Of a stretch of DNA of 64,000 nucleotides, positions 31,360 to 41,691 are shown piece after piece (the stretch's first letter is position 1; each line of letters starts with the position of its first letter). The notes under the pieces were generated by a model. The model made no database searches and had not been told where the DNA came from. It worked only from the letters and a program-made list of their open reading frames with translations. A program made the position numbers and the translations under genes. This DNA is from Nemertoderma westbladi (taxonomy: Eukaryota > Xenacoelomorpha > Nemertodermatida > Nemertodermatidae), in assembly GCA_032718475.1 (NCBI GenBank), contig JAUCBJ010002446.1:1-64000 (forward strand). Direction: 5' to 3'.

Positions 31360-33903
31360 TTATCTGTTCCTCCTCACGTCCTCTTCCCTGGCCCGTTTCT
31401 TGGTTATCACTGCTCCTCTGGCATCATCCGCTTTCTGCTTCCGGACCTTCGCTGCCACTTCCTTGCTGATCCCGGTCGTCGGCTCCTTGGGCGCTGGTGT
31501 TATTAAAGCCCGATACCGCTTCGCCGGTGGCCCCTCAGAATGGCCTGGTTGTCTCCCTCGTGTGGCGTCCCATAGGATCATCTTCATTGCCTTTGGTACG
31601 TGTTCCGCCAAGAAATCCCTAAACTCCCTCCGGTTCTCTGGTGTCCACCTGTCCAGGTACCGTTGCGTGTTCATAACTCCGGCGAACGATGCCGCCGTAG
31701 CTACCTCTTGATAGGTAAACGGTAACCTTCGCTTTATGATTTCCATGTGGGTCTCCTGGTTTATGAGGAAGAAACCCCACTTGAACTCTTGGGCCTTCAT
31801 GCGCTGGCGCGTCATGGCCCCGACGTCGGCCCACTCCTCGAACCTCGTGAACTTCTCCTCGTCGCTCATCCAGTCGCACTCGCGTCCGTAGTGTCCCCGA
31901 AAGTGGCACTTTGGACATCGGTTATGCAACCGTGGACACGCCCCCATCCTGTGACTTGGTTCTCTACAATAGAGACAAAAGGTTCCCCGTTGGAACCGGT
32001 ATAGGCAGCTGCTTTCCCGATGGGTCTGTCTCCCACAGTAGTCGCAGCCGAGTACCAATGTCTCGCGTCCCACCTCGTCCTTCGTCCCAAGCGATCTCCG
32101 CGGTCTATGGAGTCGCTGGTAGGCAAACTTCTCCACGTTACTCTCCCTGTTTACGTCGATCTCTCCGCCCCTCTCGGGCATCGTCTCGCCGAATACTATC
32201 CGTGGTGCCGTCCCCGGTTGCTCGCCCAACTGGATGGTGCTCCCCGCGAAATCCATCGCCGGCCCCTCGTGCACCCAGGTCCGCTTGCCGGATCTGTTCC
32301 AGAAGGCCCTCGCCCCACTGGCCGTCACCACCCTCCCGCCAACCCAGTCCGTGTCCGAGTGGCCTATCCTTTCGATGGGCGGCATCTCTCCGAACTCGTC
32401 GTCGTCGTCCTCCTCTTCTGGTAGTGTCTCCAATCCCGGTATCCCGATGGATCCACTATGTCCCTTCCCGCCTTGGCTCTCGCCCGTAGCTCTCCATCCC
32501 TCTAGCTCCCTTAACTTCCTTGGCGGTTGGTCGCCCTCGGCGCCCGCTGGTATGGGCATCGCGTGCAACCCCGACGTCGACTGTTTCGGCGATCCCACCG
32601 TCCATCCCAATTCTCGCCCTAGAGACTCCCCCGAACTCCCCGACGAAGTCCAATGAAGTTCGTCTAGGCCCGCCTGTTCCTCGAAGCCATAACTCTGTGT
32701 CCTGGCCTCCTCCTCCCTCTCCTCTGCTTCTATCCTCTCCCGTCTAGCGACTTCTTCCAGTCGCTTTGCTTCCCGTCTATCCATCTCTAGCTGCTCCCAT
32801 CTCTGATACGGTGTGTCTGTCTCCCCATCTACCAGATGTCGGCTATTGTAGTACACCGACTCGCCCTTCAGCCCCGGGTGGTCTACCAGACCGTCAAAGG
32901 CCGTCTTAAAGGCTCTCCTGTAGCTTAGGGGTGATCCCGATAACAGAAATGCCCCTGGTTCCCTTTCGATAACTACGGTCATGAATAAGTTAAGCAAACT
33001 TATCATCATCCAGTCCTCCTGCAGGATATATCGCTTCTGATATACCTTTATCGCTCCTCTGCGAAACTGATATACCTCCTGCTTTCCCGGTCTCGCTCCC
33101 CACTTCAGCGAGTTCGCTAGTTCTGCTCCGTATTCTTCCCTAAACTTCCCCCAATCCATTGGTTTGTGGCATACGAGCCCCAATAATTGGCCCATCGCCA
33201 CCGCCCCGCATTGGCCTGAGTTCTCGACCACCCCCAATCCATCCGGTGCCGTCATAGCCATAAAGACTTTCTGCATATCCAGGAGGTTGGTGGCGTCCGG
33301 ACCGATGATCCTCTCCGCGTCCTCGCGAATCGCCGATCCCACTTTCGTCGTCGACTTCTCTCTTACTAAGACCTGTACCGCTTTCGGCAGTCGGTCTAGT
33401 TTCGGCCCGTCCTTCTTCCCATACGTCCCTAGGTCGAATAAGAAGATGTCCCCATTTGGCGCTGCCAAATGCAAGAGTATGGTCCTGGCCGACCCTGCCG
33501 TTCCTCGTCTCGAACCCGCTTCGTCTTCCACGGTTCCCTCGTCATCTAGGATCATATATCCTCCTCTGTTGACGGACTCTATGAATCTTTTCCAGTCCTT
33601 CCTCGGCGATTCCCTCGGATACTTCGGAATCCCGAACTTCGCCTCGTCCCCTTTCACCACGTAGTGGAAGTGATGGAAGATCGCGTTGTCCAGCGACGGC
33701 GTCCCGTAGGTCCCGACCAACCGCTGTTCGTGCGCCTCCCGGAAGTGATCCTGCAGCGCTCGTGCCGCGTGACCCCTTTCCAACCTCTCGTAGTATCCTC
33801 TCGTCTTCTCCTCCGGGTGTCTTTCGGTGAAATCCACCAATATTTCTTTTCCTCCTGACTCCGCCTTTCTCTTCCTGATCAACTTACTCGCCATTCCGAA
33901 CAC
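31360..33903 (-). CDS. LTR-element accessory protein: DEDD exonuclease-like domain plus three zinc knuckles
   Basis: An intact 847-codon ORF in the element's sense direction. Residues ~110-310 look like an RNase D/DnaQ-type 3'-5' exonuclease. YMILDDEGTVEDEA could supply the first acidic pair. LHLAAPNGDIFLFDLGTY resembles the following strand, KVGSAIREDAERI matches the second motif, and W-GARP-x-x-Q with YILQEDW is near the third (a Y-x4-D spacing rather than the usual Y-x3-D). A coiled, Glu/Arg-rich stretch follows (~385-410), then an acidic low-complexity region. Three CCHC-like knuckles lie at ~619-680 (CDYCGRQTHRESSC, CLYCREPSHRMGAC, CPKCHFRGHYGREC) and the tail is basic. Zinc knuckles suggest nucleic-acid binding. 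The exonuclease call is an inference from motifs; a divergent Gag-like protein is the alternative. Confidence 0.6.
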   Translation of the reverse strand: MFGMASKLIRKRKAESGGKEILVDFTERHPEEKTRGYYERLERGHAARALQDHFREAHEQRLVGTYGTPSLDNAIFHHFHYVVKGDEAKFGIPKYPRESPRKDWKRFIESVNRGGYMILDDEGTVEDEAGSRRGTAGSARTILLHLAAPNGDIFLFDLGTYGKKDGPKLDRLPKAVQVLVREKSTTKVGSAIREDAERIIGPDATNLLDMQKVFMAMTAPDGLGVVENSGQCGAVAMGQLLGLVCHKPMDWGKFREEYGAELANSLKWGARPGKQEVYQFRRGAIKVYQKRYILQEDWMMISLLNLFMTVVIEREPGAFLLSGSPLSYRRAFKTAFDGLVDHPGLKGESVYYNSRHLVDGETDTPYQRWEQLEMDRREAKRLEEVARRERIEAEEREEEARTQSYGFEEQAGLDELHWTSSGSSGESLGRELGWTVGSPKQSTSGLHAMPIPAGAEGDQPPRKLRELEGWRATGESQGGKGHSGSIGIPGLETLPEEEDDDDEFGEMPPIERIGHSDTDWVGGRVVTASGARAFWNRSGKRTWVHEGPAMDFAGSTIQLGEQPGTAPRIVFGETMPERGGEIDVNRESNVEKFAYQRLHRPRRSLGTKDEVGRETLVLGCDYCGRQTHRESSCLYRFQRGTFCLYCREPSHRMGACPRLHNRCPKCHFRGHYGRECDWMSDEEKFTRFEEWADVGAMTRQRMKAQEFKWGFFLINQETHMEIIKRRLPFTYQEVATAASFAGVMNTQRYLDRWTPENRREFRDFLAEHVPKAMKMILWDATRGRQPGHSEGPPAKRYRALITPAPKEPTTGISKEVAAKVRKQKADDARGAVITKKRAREEDVRRNR

Positions 33904-34089
33904 TACACTCGCTCACCTGCAGGGTGGTGCCTTACCAAGGCGCAATACAGATGAGTGATGTATTGAGATGTTTCCTACAGTTCGATAATGGCCTACTTTT
34001 CTACTTAACTGCGCCTTTCAAGCTTAATTTAATCTAATTAATTTCGGAGCTAGTAAATCGAGACAGGGGGGGAAACTGGACGCAAATAC

Positions 34090-34532
34090 CATGTGGGATT
34101 TGGGATTAAGGAATTTGGGATTAAGGTATTTGGGATTTGGGAATAATGTATTTGGATGAAGGTATTTGGGATTTGGGAATAAGGTATTTGGGTTTTGGGA
34201 ATAAGGTATTTGGGATTAAGGTATTTGGGATTAAGGTATTTAGGAATAAGGTATTTGGGATTTGGGATTAAGGTATTTGGGATTTGGGAATAAGGTATTT
34301 GGGATTTGGGATTAAGGTATTTGGGATTTGGGAATAAGGTATTTGGGATTAAGGTATTTGGGAATAAGGTATTTGGGATTAAGGTATTTGGGATTTGGGA
34401 ATAAGGTATTTGGGATTTGGGAATAAGGTATTTGGGATTAAGGTATTTGGGATTTGGGAATAAGGTATTTGGGATTTGGGAATAAGGTATTTGGGATTAA
34501 GGTATTTGGGATTTGGGAATAAGGTACTTGGG
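34090..34532. repeat. Subterminal minisatellite, GGTATTTGGGATTTGGGAATAA unit
   Basis: About 25 units of 15-22 bp built from GGTATTTGGGATT and TGGGAATAA. It is the reverse complement of the array at 39,535-40,020, so the transposon ends can fold on each other. Confidence 0.95.
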
Positions 34533-34544
34533 ATAGTTAACCCA

Positions 34545-35690
34545 TGTCATAAGATTATGCAGGTTAGTAAGGAGCAGATTACAGAGGCATGTAGATAGAA
34601 CCAAAACAATAAACGATAGTTAACACATGTTATAAGATTATGCAGGTTAGTAAAGGAGCAGGATATAGAGGCGGGTAGAAAGAACCAAAACAATAAACGA
34701 TAGTTAACACATGTTACAAGATTATGCAGGTTAGTAAAGGAGCAGGATATAGAGGCGGGTAGAAAGAACCAAAACAATAAACGATAGTTAACACATGTTA
34801 CAAGATTATGCAGGTTAGTAAAGGAGCAGGTTAGAGAGGCAGGCAGATAGAATCAAAACAATAAACGACAGTTAACACGTGTTATAAGATTATGCACGTT
34901 AGTAAAGGAGCAGGTTACAGAGGCGGGCAGATAGAACCAAAACAATAAACGATAGTTAACACGTGTTACAAGATTATGCAGGTTAGTAAAGGAGCAGGTT
35001 ACAGGGGCGGGCAGATAGAACCAAAACAATAAACGATTGTTAACACGTGTTACAAGATTATGAAGGTTAGTAAAGGAGCAGGTTACAGAGGCGGGTAGAT
35101 AGAACCAAAACAATAAACGATAGTTAAAACGTGTTACAAGATTATCAGGTTAGTAAAGGAGCAGGTTACAGAGGCGGGTAGATAGAACCAAAACAATAAA
35201 CGATAGTTAACACGTGTTACAAGATTATGCAGGTTAGTAAAGGAGCAGGTTACAGAGGCGGGCAGATAGAACCAAAACAATAAACGATAGTTAATACGTG
35301 TTACAAGATTATGCAGGTTAGTAAAGGAGCTGGTTACAGAGGCATGTAGATAGCACCAAAACAATAAACTATAGTTAACACGTGTTACAAGATTATGCAG
35401 GTTAGTAAATGAGCAGGTTACAGAGGCGGGCAGATAAAACAAAAACAAGAAAAGATAGTTAATGTTAACACGTGTTACAATATTATGCAGGTTAGTAAAG
35501 GAGCTGGTTACAGAGGCCTGTAGATAGAACCAAAACAATAAACGATAGTTAACACGTGTTACAAGATTATGCAGGTTAGTAAAGGAGCAGGTTACGGAAG
35601 CATGTAGATAGAACCAAAACAATAAACGAAAGATAACACGTGTCACGTGTTTATGCAGGTTAGTAAAAGAATGGGTTACAAAGGCATATG
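34545..35690. repeat. 84-bp tandem repeat, about 13-14 units
   Basis: Each unit holds GTTAACACGTGTTACAAG, then AGGTTAGTAAAGGAGCAGGT and AACCAAAACAATAAACGATA. An 84-bp unit is 28 codons, so the minus strand appears open (NYRLLFWFYLPASVTCSFTN) without being a gene. Each unit contains the palindrome AACACGTGTT with an E-box CACGTG. Confidence 0.95.
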
Positions 35691-35841
35691 CATGAATACA
35701 AAAATGAAATGCGGATTTACCGATAAATGACTTGAGGTAGAAGAGTATAATATGCCTCTATATATGAGTTATAAGCCTGATATATATATGAATTACAGTA
35801 TAACAATGTGATACATAGATAGATATGAAATTAGTTAGAAT

Positions 35842-37032
35842 TTACTGTTCAACTTGGAAACAAATCCTATTTCCTCTAAGCGTTTGGGATTTCACGAAAC
35901 CATGACGTTGCATAAGTGATATCCATTCTTCTTCAGATGATATATTGAAAGCTTTTAGCATTGAAGAACAACGATCGTTCATTGTCTGGTATGTAAAGCT
36001 CTTGTTGGCCTTAAGTGTTTTGTCGACAATACGTTTTAAATTGTTGATAAGATCTTTACTTTTTTCTTCTTCATGTATGTTGTATCCTAATTCACTTAGA
36101 ACTGTAAGAGCGTTCTCACTATTCTGAACCAGTTCAATAGCGTATTGAATATCGCTGCCCATTATTTCATTATCAATAGGTTTCCCACTGAAGACCAGTT
36201 CAAGGACATGAATGCATGCACTAATACGTGACACCATACCTTTATTCTTACTTAATGCATCGCGAATCACATCTACTTTCATTGAATCACGGCTTTTAAT
36301 TCTTTCTTCGTGATCATTGTGGAATGCTGCAAACTCTTGTTCAGCATTTTCTGAAAAGACAAATTCCATCCCCTCTGCAGAATTATGTACAGCGCTTATT
36401 ATATCAGCGATTTTAGTCGATAACTTTGGAATAGATTTCAAACTTTCAAACGTTCTCACTTCGCGATCTTCTTTAAAGGCCAATAAAAATCGTGATGCTA
36501 AACCATCATTGTTATCATCTCCCAATAATTTATCTATGAATGGGCCCGGCTGTATATTCATCAACACAGCAACTCGCGTAGACTCAGTTTCCATTTTGCC
36601 ACCACTTACAGTATCTTTAACTACTGAACCACCCCCATACAGACTATTCAAATGTGCCCGTGATTTCAGAGCCTTGTCTCTTCCTGTTTGGTTTAAGAAT
36701 AGTTTTCCCTCGTCGTAAAACAAAGTTGCTCTACTGTTTTTAGTTGACAGATCAGCCAAAAGTTTTTCAATAGTAAAGTCAGTATAGTATCCCACGTCAT
36801 CAAATAACCTCATGCTTTCACACAATTCATTACTCCCGGCACTTTTATTGGAGCCACTTTGCGCTATATTACATGCCCATACCAAGACTGGCTCATACCA
36901 ATTATCGGTAAGTTTAACTGTTGGTTTTCCCATTATAACTGACGTTGCACTTATCAACTGAATAGCTATCTGCCCACTTGTACAACCAGCAGATTGAGAT
37001 TTATTCGTTGTATATTGCAGCAGTTTAGACAT
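35842..37032 (-). CDS. DUF3987-like P-loop protein of the DNA transposon
   Basis: An intact 396-codon ORF. Residues ~45-70 contain WYEPVLVWACNIAQSGSNKS, where SGSNKSAG stands in the place of a Walker A loop (a usual GK is replaced by NK). FYDEGKLFL at ~103 is Walker-B-like. The segment MNIQPGPFIDKLLGDDNNDG followed by LASRFLLAF is the signature I associate with DUF3987, a primase/helicase-related family seen in mobile elements. It lies 210 bp downstream of the KDZ-like ORF on the same strand, probably in one transcription unit, and may assist transposition or replication. Function not established. Confidence 0.6.
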   Translation of the reverse strand: MSKLLQYTTNKSQSAGCTSGQIAIQLISATSVIMGKPTVKLTDNWYEPVLVWACNIAQSGSNKSAGSNELCESMRLFDDVGYYTDFTIEKLLADLSTKNSRATLFYDEGKLFLNQTGRDKALKSRAHLNSLYGGGSVVKDTVSGGKMETESTRVAVLMNIQPGPFIDKLLGDDNNDGLASRFLLAFKEDREVRTFESLKSIPKLSTKIADIISAVHNSAEGMEFVFSENAEQEFAAFHNDHEERIKSRDSMKVDVIRDALSKNKGMVSRISACIHVLELVFSGKPIDNEIMGSDIQYAIELVQNSENALTVLSELGYNIHEEEKSKDLINNLKRIVDKTLKANKSFTYQTMNDRCSSMLKAFNISSEEEWISLMQRHGFVKSQTLRGNRICFQVEQ

Positions 37033-37242
37033 CTTCCATAATATATATAATAATACAGTACCCGGTATTATGCGAATTGTATTTAATGTACCGACATATT
37101 ATTATGAAATTATTATATTATGAAAAGTATTAGTCAATCAATCAATCACGGGATAGGCCCGGACCTGTATTTGTCATATAATTATACTATACTATAATTC
37201 ATTGCACTATAATTCATTGCACTTAGTAGGGAAAAACAAAGT

Positions 37243-38460
37243 TTAATGCAATATATATGTATTATAGAAAACTATATAAGATCGCAGGAAAAAGTAAAAC
37301 ATATTTTTCGAACAAAAGTTAAGTGTAGACTTCGAACGATTGGCCTTTTTGTTAAATTGTTCAGCTGCAGAAGAATTAATGTGCTCGTATTCCAGAAACT
37401 TTGAATGAGAAAAGTAATTGACTCCACCAGGTTTACACTCTGGTGATTTATGGCCTTTTACATGGAATTTATCTACCATGAACAACCATTCATGGGGACG
37501 ACGGCTAGTTACGTACTTATCAAGTCCACATGCATAATCATAAATTATTAATTTGGTATCCTTATAGTCAACGCTTATAAAATCAGCAACTTGTTTCAGA
37601 CTTTCCTTTTTTGACATTTCAGCAAATGACTCGACATATCCGCATGACCTAACCCCAAATAGAACACCACATGTACGGCCTGAAAACTTCGGCACTACTT
37701 TTGAACACTCCATATCTGTACGTTGAAGATCGCACTCTGAGGATTTTGTAGGTTTGGAAACTGGTCCATGTATTTTGCACCTAACCATGCCATCGGCTTC
37801 TAATTTTACAGAAGAATCACAAACGTCGCCGTTATCTAGAGGCCTGCCACACATACCTCGAAAAAGCTTATAATTTCCATCAACGACAATTACATCTGAA
37901 CATTTCGGAACATTACAATTTAAATGATTATTGTGTAGTAACTCATCAATATGTGAAGCATAGCCACTACCTTCCAGAAATGTCTCTATGTCAAAATGAT
38001 GCGATGTCATATTTTCTATAACAGATGATTTTTGTAATATAGGAGGTAAATTACATATAACATGGAACTGCAGCATTCGATACATGACTAAAGCCTGGGA
38101 TAATAAATGTTTTTCTATCTCACAACCTGTTTCTATTCGGTAATTAATCGCAATAGCATCAAATGTAGCACCAAATACGTGCAATTCTCTTATAAATCGA
38201 TTCAATAAAGATTTTGAAAACACACTAACATTTGTCACCCAAAATACAATTGCATCATTGGCAAAATTAGTATACTCAAATGTGGACTCAGTTATGGTTA
38301 ATCCAGGCTTTAAATTTCTTCCACAACCCTTCACAAATTGTCGAGAATTTCCCCTACATTTATATCGCACCCCAACAAATTCTTTTTTGCCACTTTCTCC
38401 ATACCAATCTGCTCTAATCTCAATAGTCTTCATGCGAAACCCACAGCAAAACATCACCAA
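37243..38460 (-). CDS. KDZ-superfamily-like transposase
   Basis: An intact 405-codon ORF. Early Cys residues are followed by VIVVDGNYKLFRGMCGRPL (~residue 190), paired Cys/His (CDSSVKLEADGMVRCKIHG), LIIYDYACGLDKYVTSR (~310), LFMVDKFHVKGHKSPECKPG (~330) and INSSAAEQFNKKANRSKSTL (~370). Asp-containing strands (VVDGN, YDYACGLD, VDKFH) and the AAEQFN helix match the layout of Kyakuja-Dileera-Zisupton transposases, which use an RNase H-like fold. Element ends and an 8-bp target duplication support this. It may lack an N-terminal exon, being shorter than many family members. The start at 38,460 is the first in-frame ATG; a later Met is 9 codons in. Confidence 0.65.
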   Translation of the reverse strand: MVMFCCGFRMKTIEIRADWYGESGKKEFVGVRYKCRGNSRQFVKGCGRNLKPGLTITESTFEYTNFANDAIVFWVTNVSVFSKSLLNRFIRELHVFGATFDAIAINYRIETGCEIEKHLLSQALVMYRMLQFHVICNLPPILQKSSVIENMTSHHFDIETFLEGSGYASHIDELLHNNHLNCNVPKCSDVIVVDGNYKLFRGMCGRPLDNGDVCDSSVKLEADGMVRCKIHGPVSKPTKSSECDLQRTDMECSKVVPKFSGRTCGVLFGVRSCGYVESFAEMSKKESLKQVADFISVDYKDTKLIIYDYACGLDKYVTSRRPHEWLFMVDKFHVKGHKSPECKPGGVNYFSHSKFLEYEHINSSAAEQFNKKANRSKSTLNFCSKNMFYFFLRSYIVFYNTYILH

Positions 38461-38570
38461 AGAAAGTATGAAAATTAAATATTAAGATAATTGAATATCT
38501 TAACGAAAACGCCTCTTAAAAAACTAATAATAAAACACTACTACTAGTATTATTCAACTGCAAACTGCAG

Positions 38571-38848
38571 GGCCCATGTGAAGAATACCAGACTTTCTGC
38601 CGTTATATTTCACTTTGCAGTTACCCCCATGTGAAGAATACCAGGTTTTCACCAAAAACACAGGTTACAGAAGGGCTGAATCTAACCAAAACAATAAACG
38701 AATTAGTACATGTACAGGTTTTAAGACAGAAATAAGCGCTGTGAAACACTTAATAAAGATACATTAAAAAAAATAAAAAATCTTCATATATAAATTTCCA
38801 ATAAAAAGTCGACCGAAAAGTGAAATCCTGGTATTATTCACATGGGCG
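38571..38848 (+). mobile_element. 278-bp hAT-like MITE, copy 2, with perfect 8-bp target duplication
   Basis: Near-identical to 1,684-1,961. Ends GGCCCATGTGAAGAATACC and, inverted, CGCCCATGTGAATAATACC. Flanked by AACTGCAG at 38,563-38,570 and 38,849-38,856. Non-coding. Inserted upstream of the KDZ-like ORF inside the transposon. 38,857-39,370 shows no further feature. Confidence 0.9.
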
Positions 38849-39534
38849 AACTGCAGAACTGTAATATAGTATTCTCAGCTGGAAATACATTTCTATAAAA
38901 ATCAATATAATACCACTGTACTGCAGCGCTGTACTGCCAGACTGCAGTGATAACCTGGGATAGTGTGCTGAGCAGTGAGAGACATGTTTAACTTCAGGTG
39001 TGTCTCCTGTTCTTACACTGCTACCAACAGAAACAGCATGTATTCTGATAGGGTGTTGTCTTAGCAACGATAGGCTGGGCTGAGCTGAGGTGAGGTATGC
39101 TAGTGTTTGCTCTAATACACACAACCACCCCAAAGGAATGGGGAAATCAGTCAGCCACTGTGAAACCAATAATAATTACCTCTGCCAATTGACTAAGGAG
39201 GATATTAGGTTCATAGAAGATTAACGTTTAATGGCACAAATATGTATTACTGTACATACCACATGTCCAAGGAAGATCGAACAATATGCTTGACAATAGG
39301 TCGTGTAAAGGTCATTTGGCCTGGGCAATAACTCTACAGTATTCATTTATATAATCTTTGTTCGTTTGTTGAAATATAAACAAAAAACGTTAATCCCAAA
39401 TCCCAGATCCCAAAGGACGCGTTGTTCAACTGAGACCCGTCAGCGGAAACAGCCAGACCCGCTAGTCGGTGGGGTTGACTTGTTGAGGAGAGGCGTAATG
39501 AGATTCGCATTGCTTATCTTCTTCAGAGAACCAA

Positions 39535-40020
39535 TAATGGCAGATCCCAAATTCCTTATTCCCAAATCCCAAATACCTTAATTCCAAATCCCAAATACCT
39601 TAATCCCAAATCCCAAATACCTTATTCCCAAATCCCAAATACCGTATTCCCAAATCCCAAATACCTTAATCCCAAATACCTTATTCCCAAATCCCTTATT
39701 CCCAAATACCTTATTCCCAAATCCCAAATACCTTATTCCCAAATCCCAAATACCTTATTCCCAAATCCCAAATACCTTATTCCCAAATCCCAAATACCTT
39801 ATTCCCAAATCCCAAATACCTTATTCCCAAATCCCAAATACCTTATTCCCAAATCCCAAATACCTTATTCCCAAATCCCTTAATCCCAAATCCCAAATAC
39901 CTTATTCCCAAATCCCAAACACCTTATTCCCAAATCCCAAATACCTTATTCCAAATACCTTATTCCCAAATTCCTTATTCCCAAATTCCTTATTACCAAA
40001 ATCCAAATCCCAAATTCACC
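39535..40020. repeat. Subterminal minisatellite, inverted copy
   Basis: CCTTATTCCCAAATCCCAAATA units, the complement of 34,090-34,532. A short outlier of the same motif occurs at ~39,390. Confidence 0.95.
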
Positions 40021-40439
40021 ATTTCTGGGATTTGCGTCCAGTTTCCCCTGGAGAGATATTTTTATGTGTGTGTCCAGTTTCCCCCCCTATCTGAGTAAAT
40101 CAGCCTAATTTACAATTTCCGTCCGTTACTTTTATTATGTTCTAGAACGACTTCCTTTGTGTTACCACTATTTTCGATTTTTAGCCCTATTCTATTTATT
40201 TATCTATTTTGCTTTGATTCTACTGTCCTACTACTTACTACTGCCTATGGATTTATTCTATTCTCTCTCTGATCCATATTCTGGCCTACTCAGTGGGCCT
40301 ATGTAGTACAGCAGTATGCGTCGTGTGGCCACACGATTTATCCAGCTGCACTCATATGCCCCCCTCTCGCTACTAACTCTGCTTACTGCTATCTAATATC
40401 TATATCCTATTTTACCCCTTTTACCTCTTACTCTCTCTT

Positions 40440-41522
40440 TCTAACTAATGGTACTACGTACCCTCTAACTCTAACTCTAACTAGGTACCACGTACCTACT
40501 AACTCTAACTTTATCGGTACTACCTACCCTCTAACTCTAACTCTATCTAGGCATCACGTACCCTCTAACTCTAACTCTAACTAGGTACTACGTACCTACT
40601 AACTCTCTAACTATCGGTACTACGTACCCTCTAACTCTAACTAACTATTGTACTACGTACCTACTAACTCTAACTCTATCGGTACTACCTACCCTCTAAC
40701 TCTAACTCTAACTAGGCATTACGTACCCTCTAACTCTAACTCTAACTAGGTACTACGTACCTACTAACTCTCTAACTATCGGTACTACGTACCCTCTAAC
40801 TCTAACTAACTATTGGTACTACGTACCTACTAACTCTAACTCTATCGGTACTACGTACCCTCTAACTCTAACTAACTATTGGTACTACGTACCTACTAAC
40901 TCTAACTCTATCGGTACTACCTACCCTCTAACTCTAACTCTAACTAGGCATTACGTACCCTCTAACTCTAACTCTAACTAGGTACTACGTACCTACTAAC
41001 TCTAACTCTAACTAGGTACTACGTACCTACTAACTCTAACTCTAACTAGGTACTGCGTACCTATTAACTCTCTAACTATCGGTACTGCGTACCTACTAAC
41101 TAACTAACTCTAGGTACTACGTACCTACTAACTAACTAACTCTAGGTACTACGTACCTACTGACTCTCTAACTATAGGTACTACGTACCTACTAACTAAC
41201 TAACTCTAGGTACTACGTACCTACTGACTCTCTAACTATAGGTACTACGTACCTACTAACTAACTAACTCTAGATACTACGTACCTACTAACTAACTAAC
41301 TCTAGGTACTACGTACCTACTAACTAACTAACTCTAGGTACTACGTACCTACTGACTCTCTAACTATAGGTACTACGTACCTACTAACTAACTAACTCTA
41401 GGTACTACGTACCTACTGACTCTCTAACTATAGGTACTACGTACCTACTAACTAACTAACTCTAGATACTACGTACCTACTAACTAACTAACTCTAGGTA
41501 CTACGTACCCTCTAACCAACTA
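40440..41522. repeat. Minisatellite with GGTACTACGTACC core
   Basis: About 1.1 kb of 30-50 bp units alternating GGTACTACGTACC with CTAACTCTAACT or TACTAACTAACTAACTCTA spacers. It lies between the Gag/protease ORF and the inserted DNA transposon in the LTR element. The core is itself a small inverted repeat. 40,102-40,439 and 41,523-41,691 hold no gene. Confidence 0.95.
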
Positions 41523-41691
41523 ACTTTTATTTATTTTATTTTATTTTATTTTATTTGTGTGGGAAGGGCGTCTCGCCCTCAATCCCACCCCCCTCAGTCC
41601 AAAACTTGGACGACTAAACATCACACTAACTCTAATTTAAGGTGCCCCTTCTAGAAGACAGGTAACACCTCTGCCCGCACCTTTTACGGAT

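Larger units (their letters stand above)
34061..40093 (-). mobile_element. 6.0-kb KDZ-like DNA transposon inside the LTR element
   Basis: 22-bp terminal inverted repeats with two mismatches (AGGGGGGGAAACTGGAC core at both ends) are flanked by a perfect 8-bp target duplication AGTAAATC (34,053-34,060; 40,094-40,101). Contents from the right: subterminal minisatellite, hAT-like MITE, KDZ-like transposase ORF, DUF3987-like ORF, 84-bp tandem array, and the same minisatellite in inverted orientation. The 8-bp duplication agrees with the KDZ group. Confidence 0.85.

Noticed and set aside
31298-33858. Plus-strand ORFs opposite the exonuclease-like protein
   Set aside because: No recognisable domain, and they lie antisense to an intact ORF with zinc knuckles.
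34547-35646. Membrane-like repetitive protein (FWFYLPASVTCSF)
   Set aside because: Produced by the 84-bp tandem repeat; short frames, no start context, no conserved protein logic.
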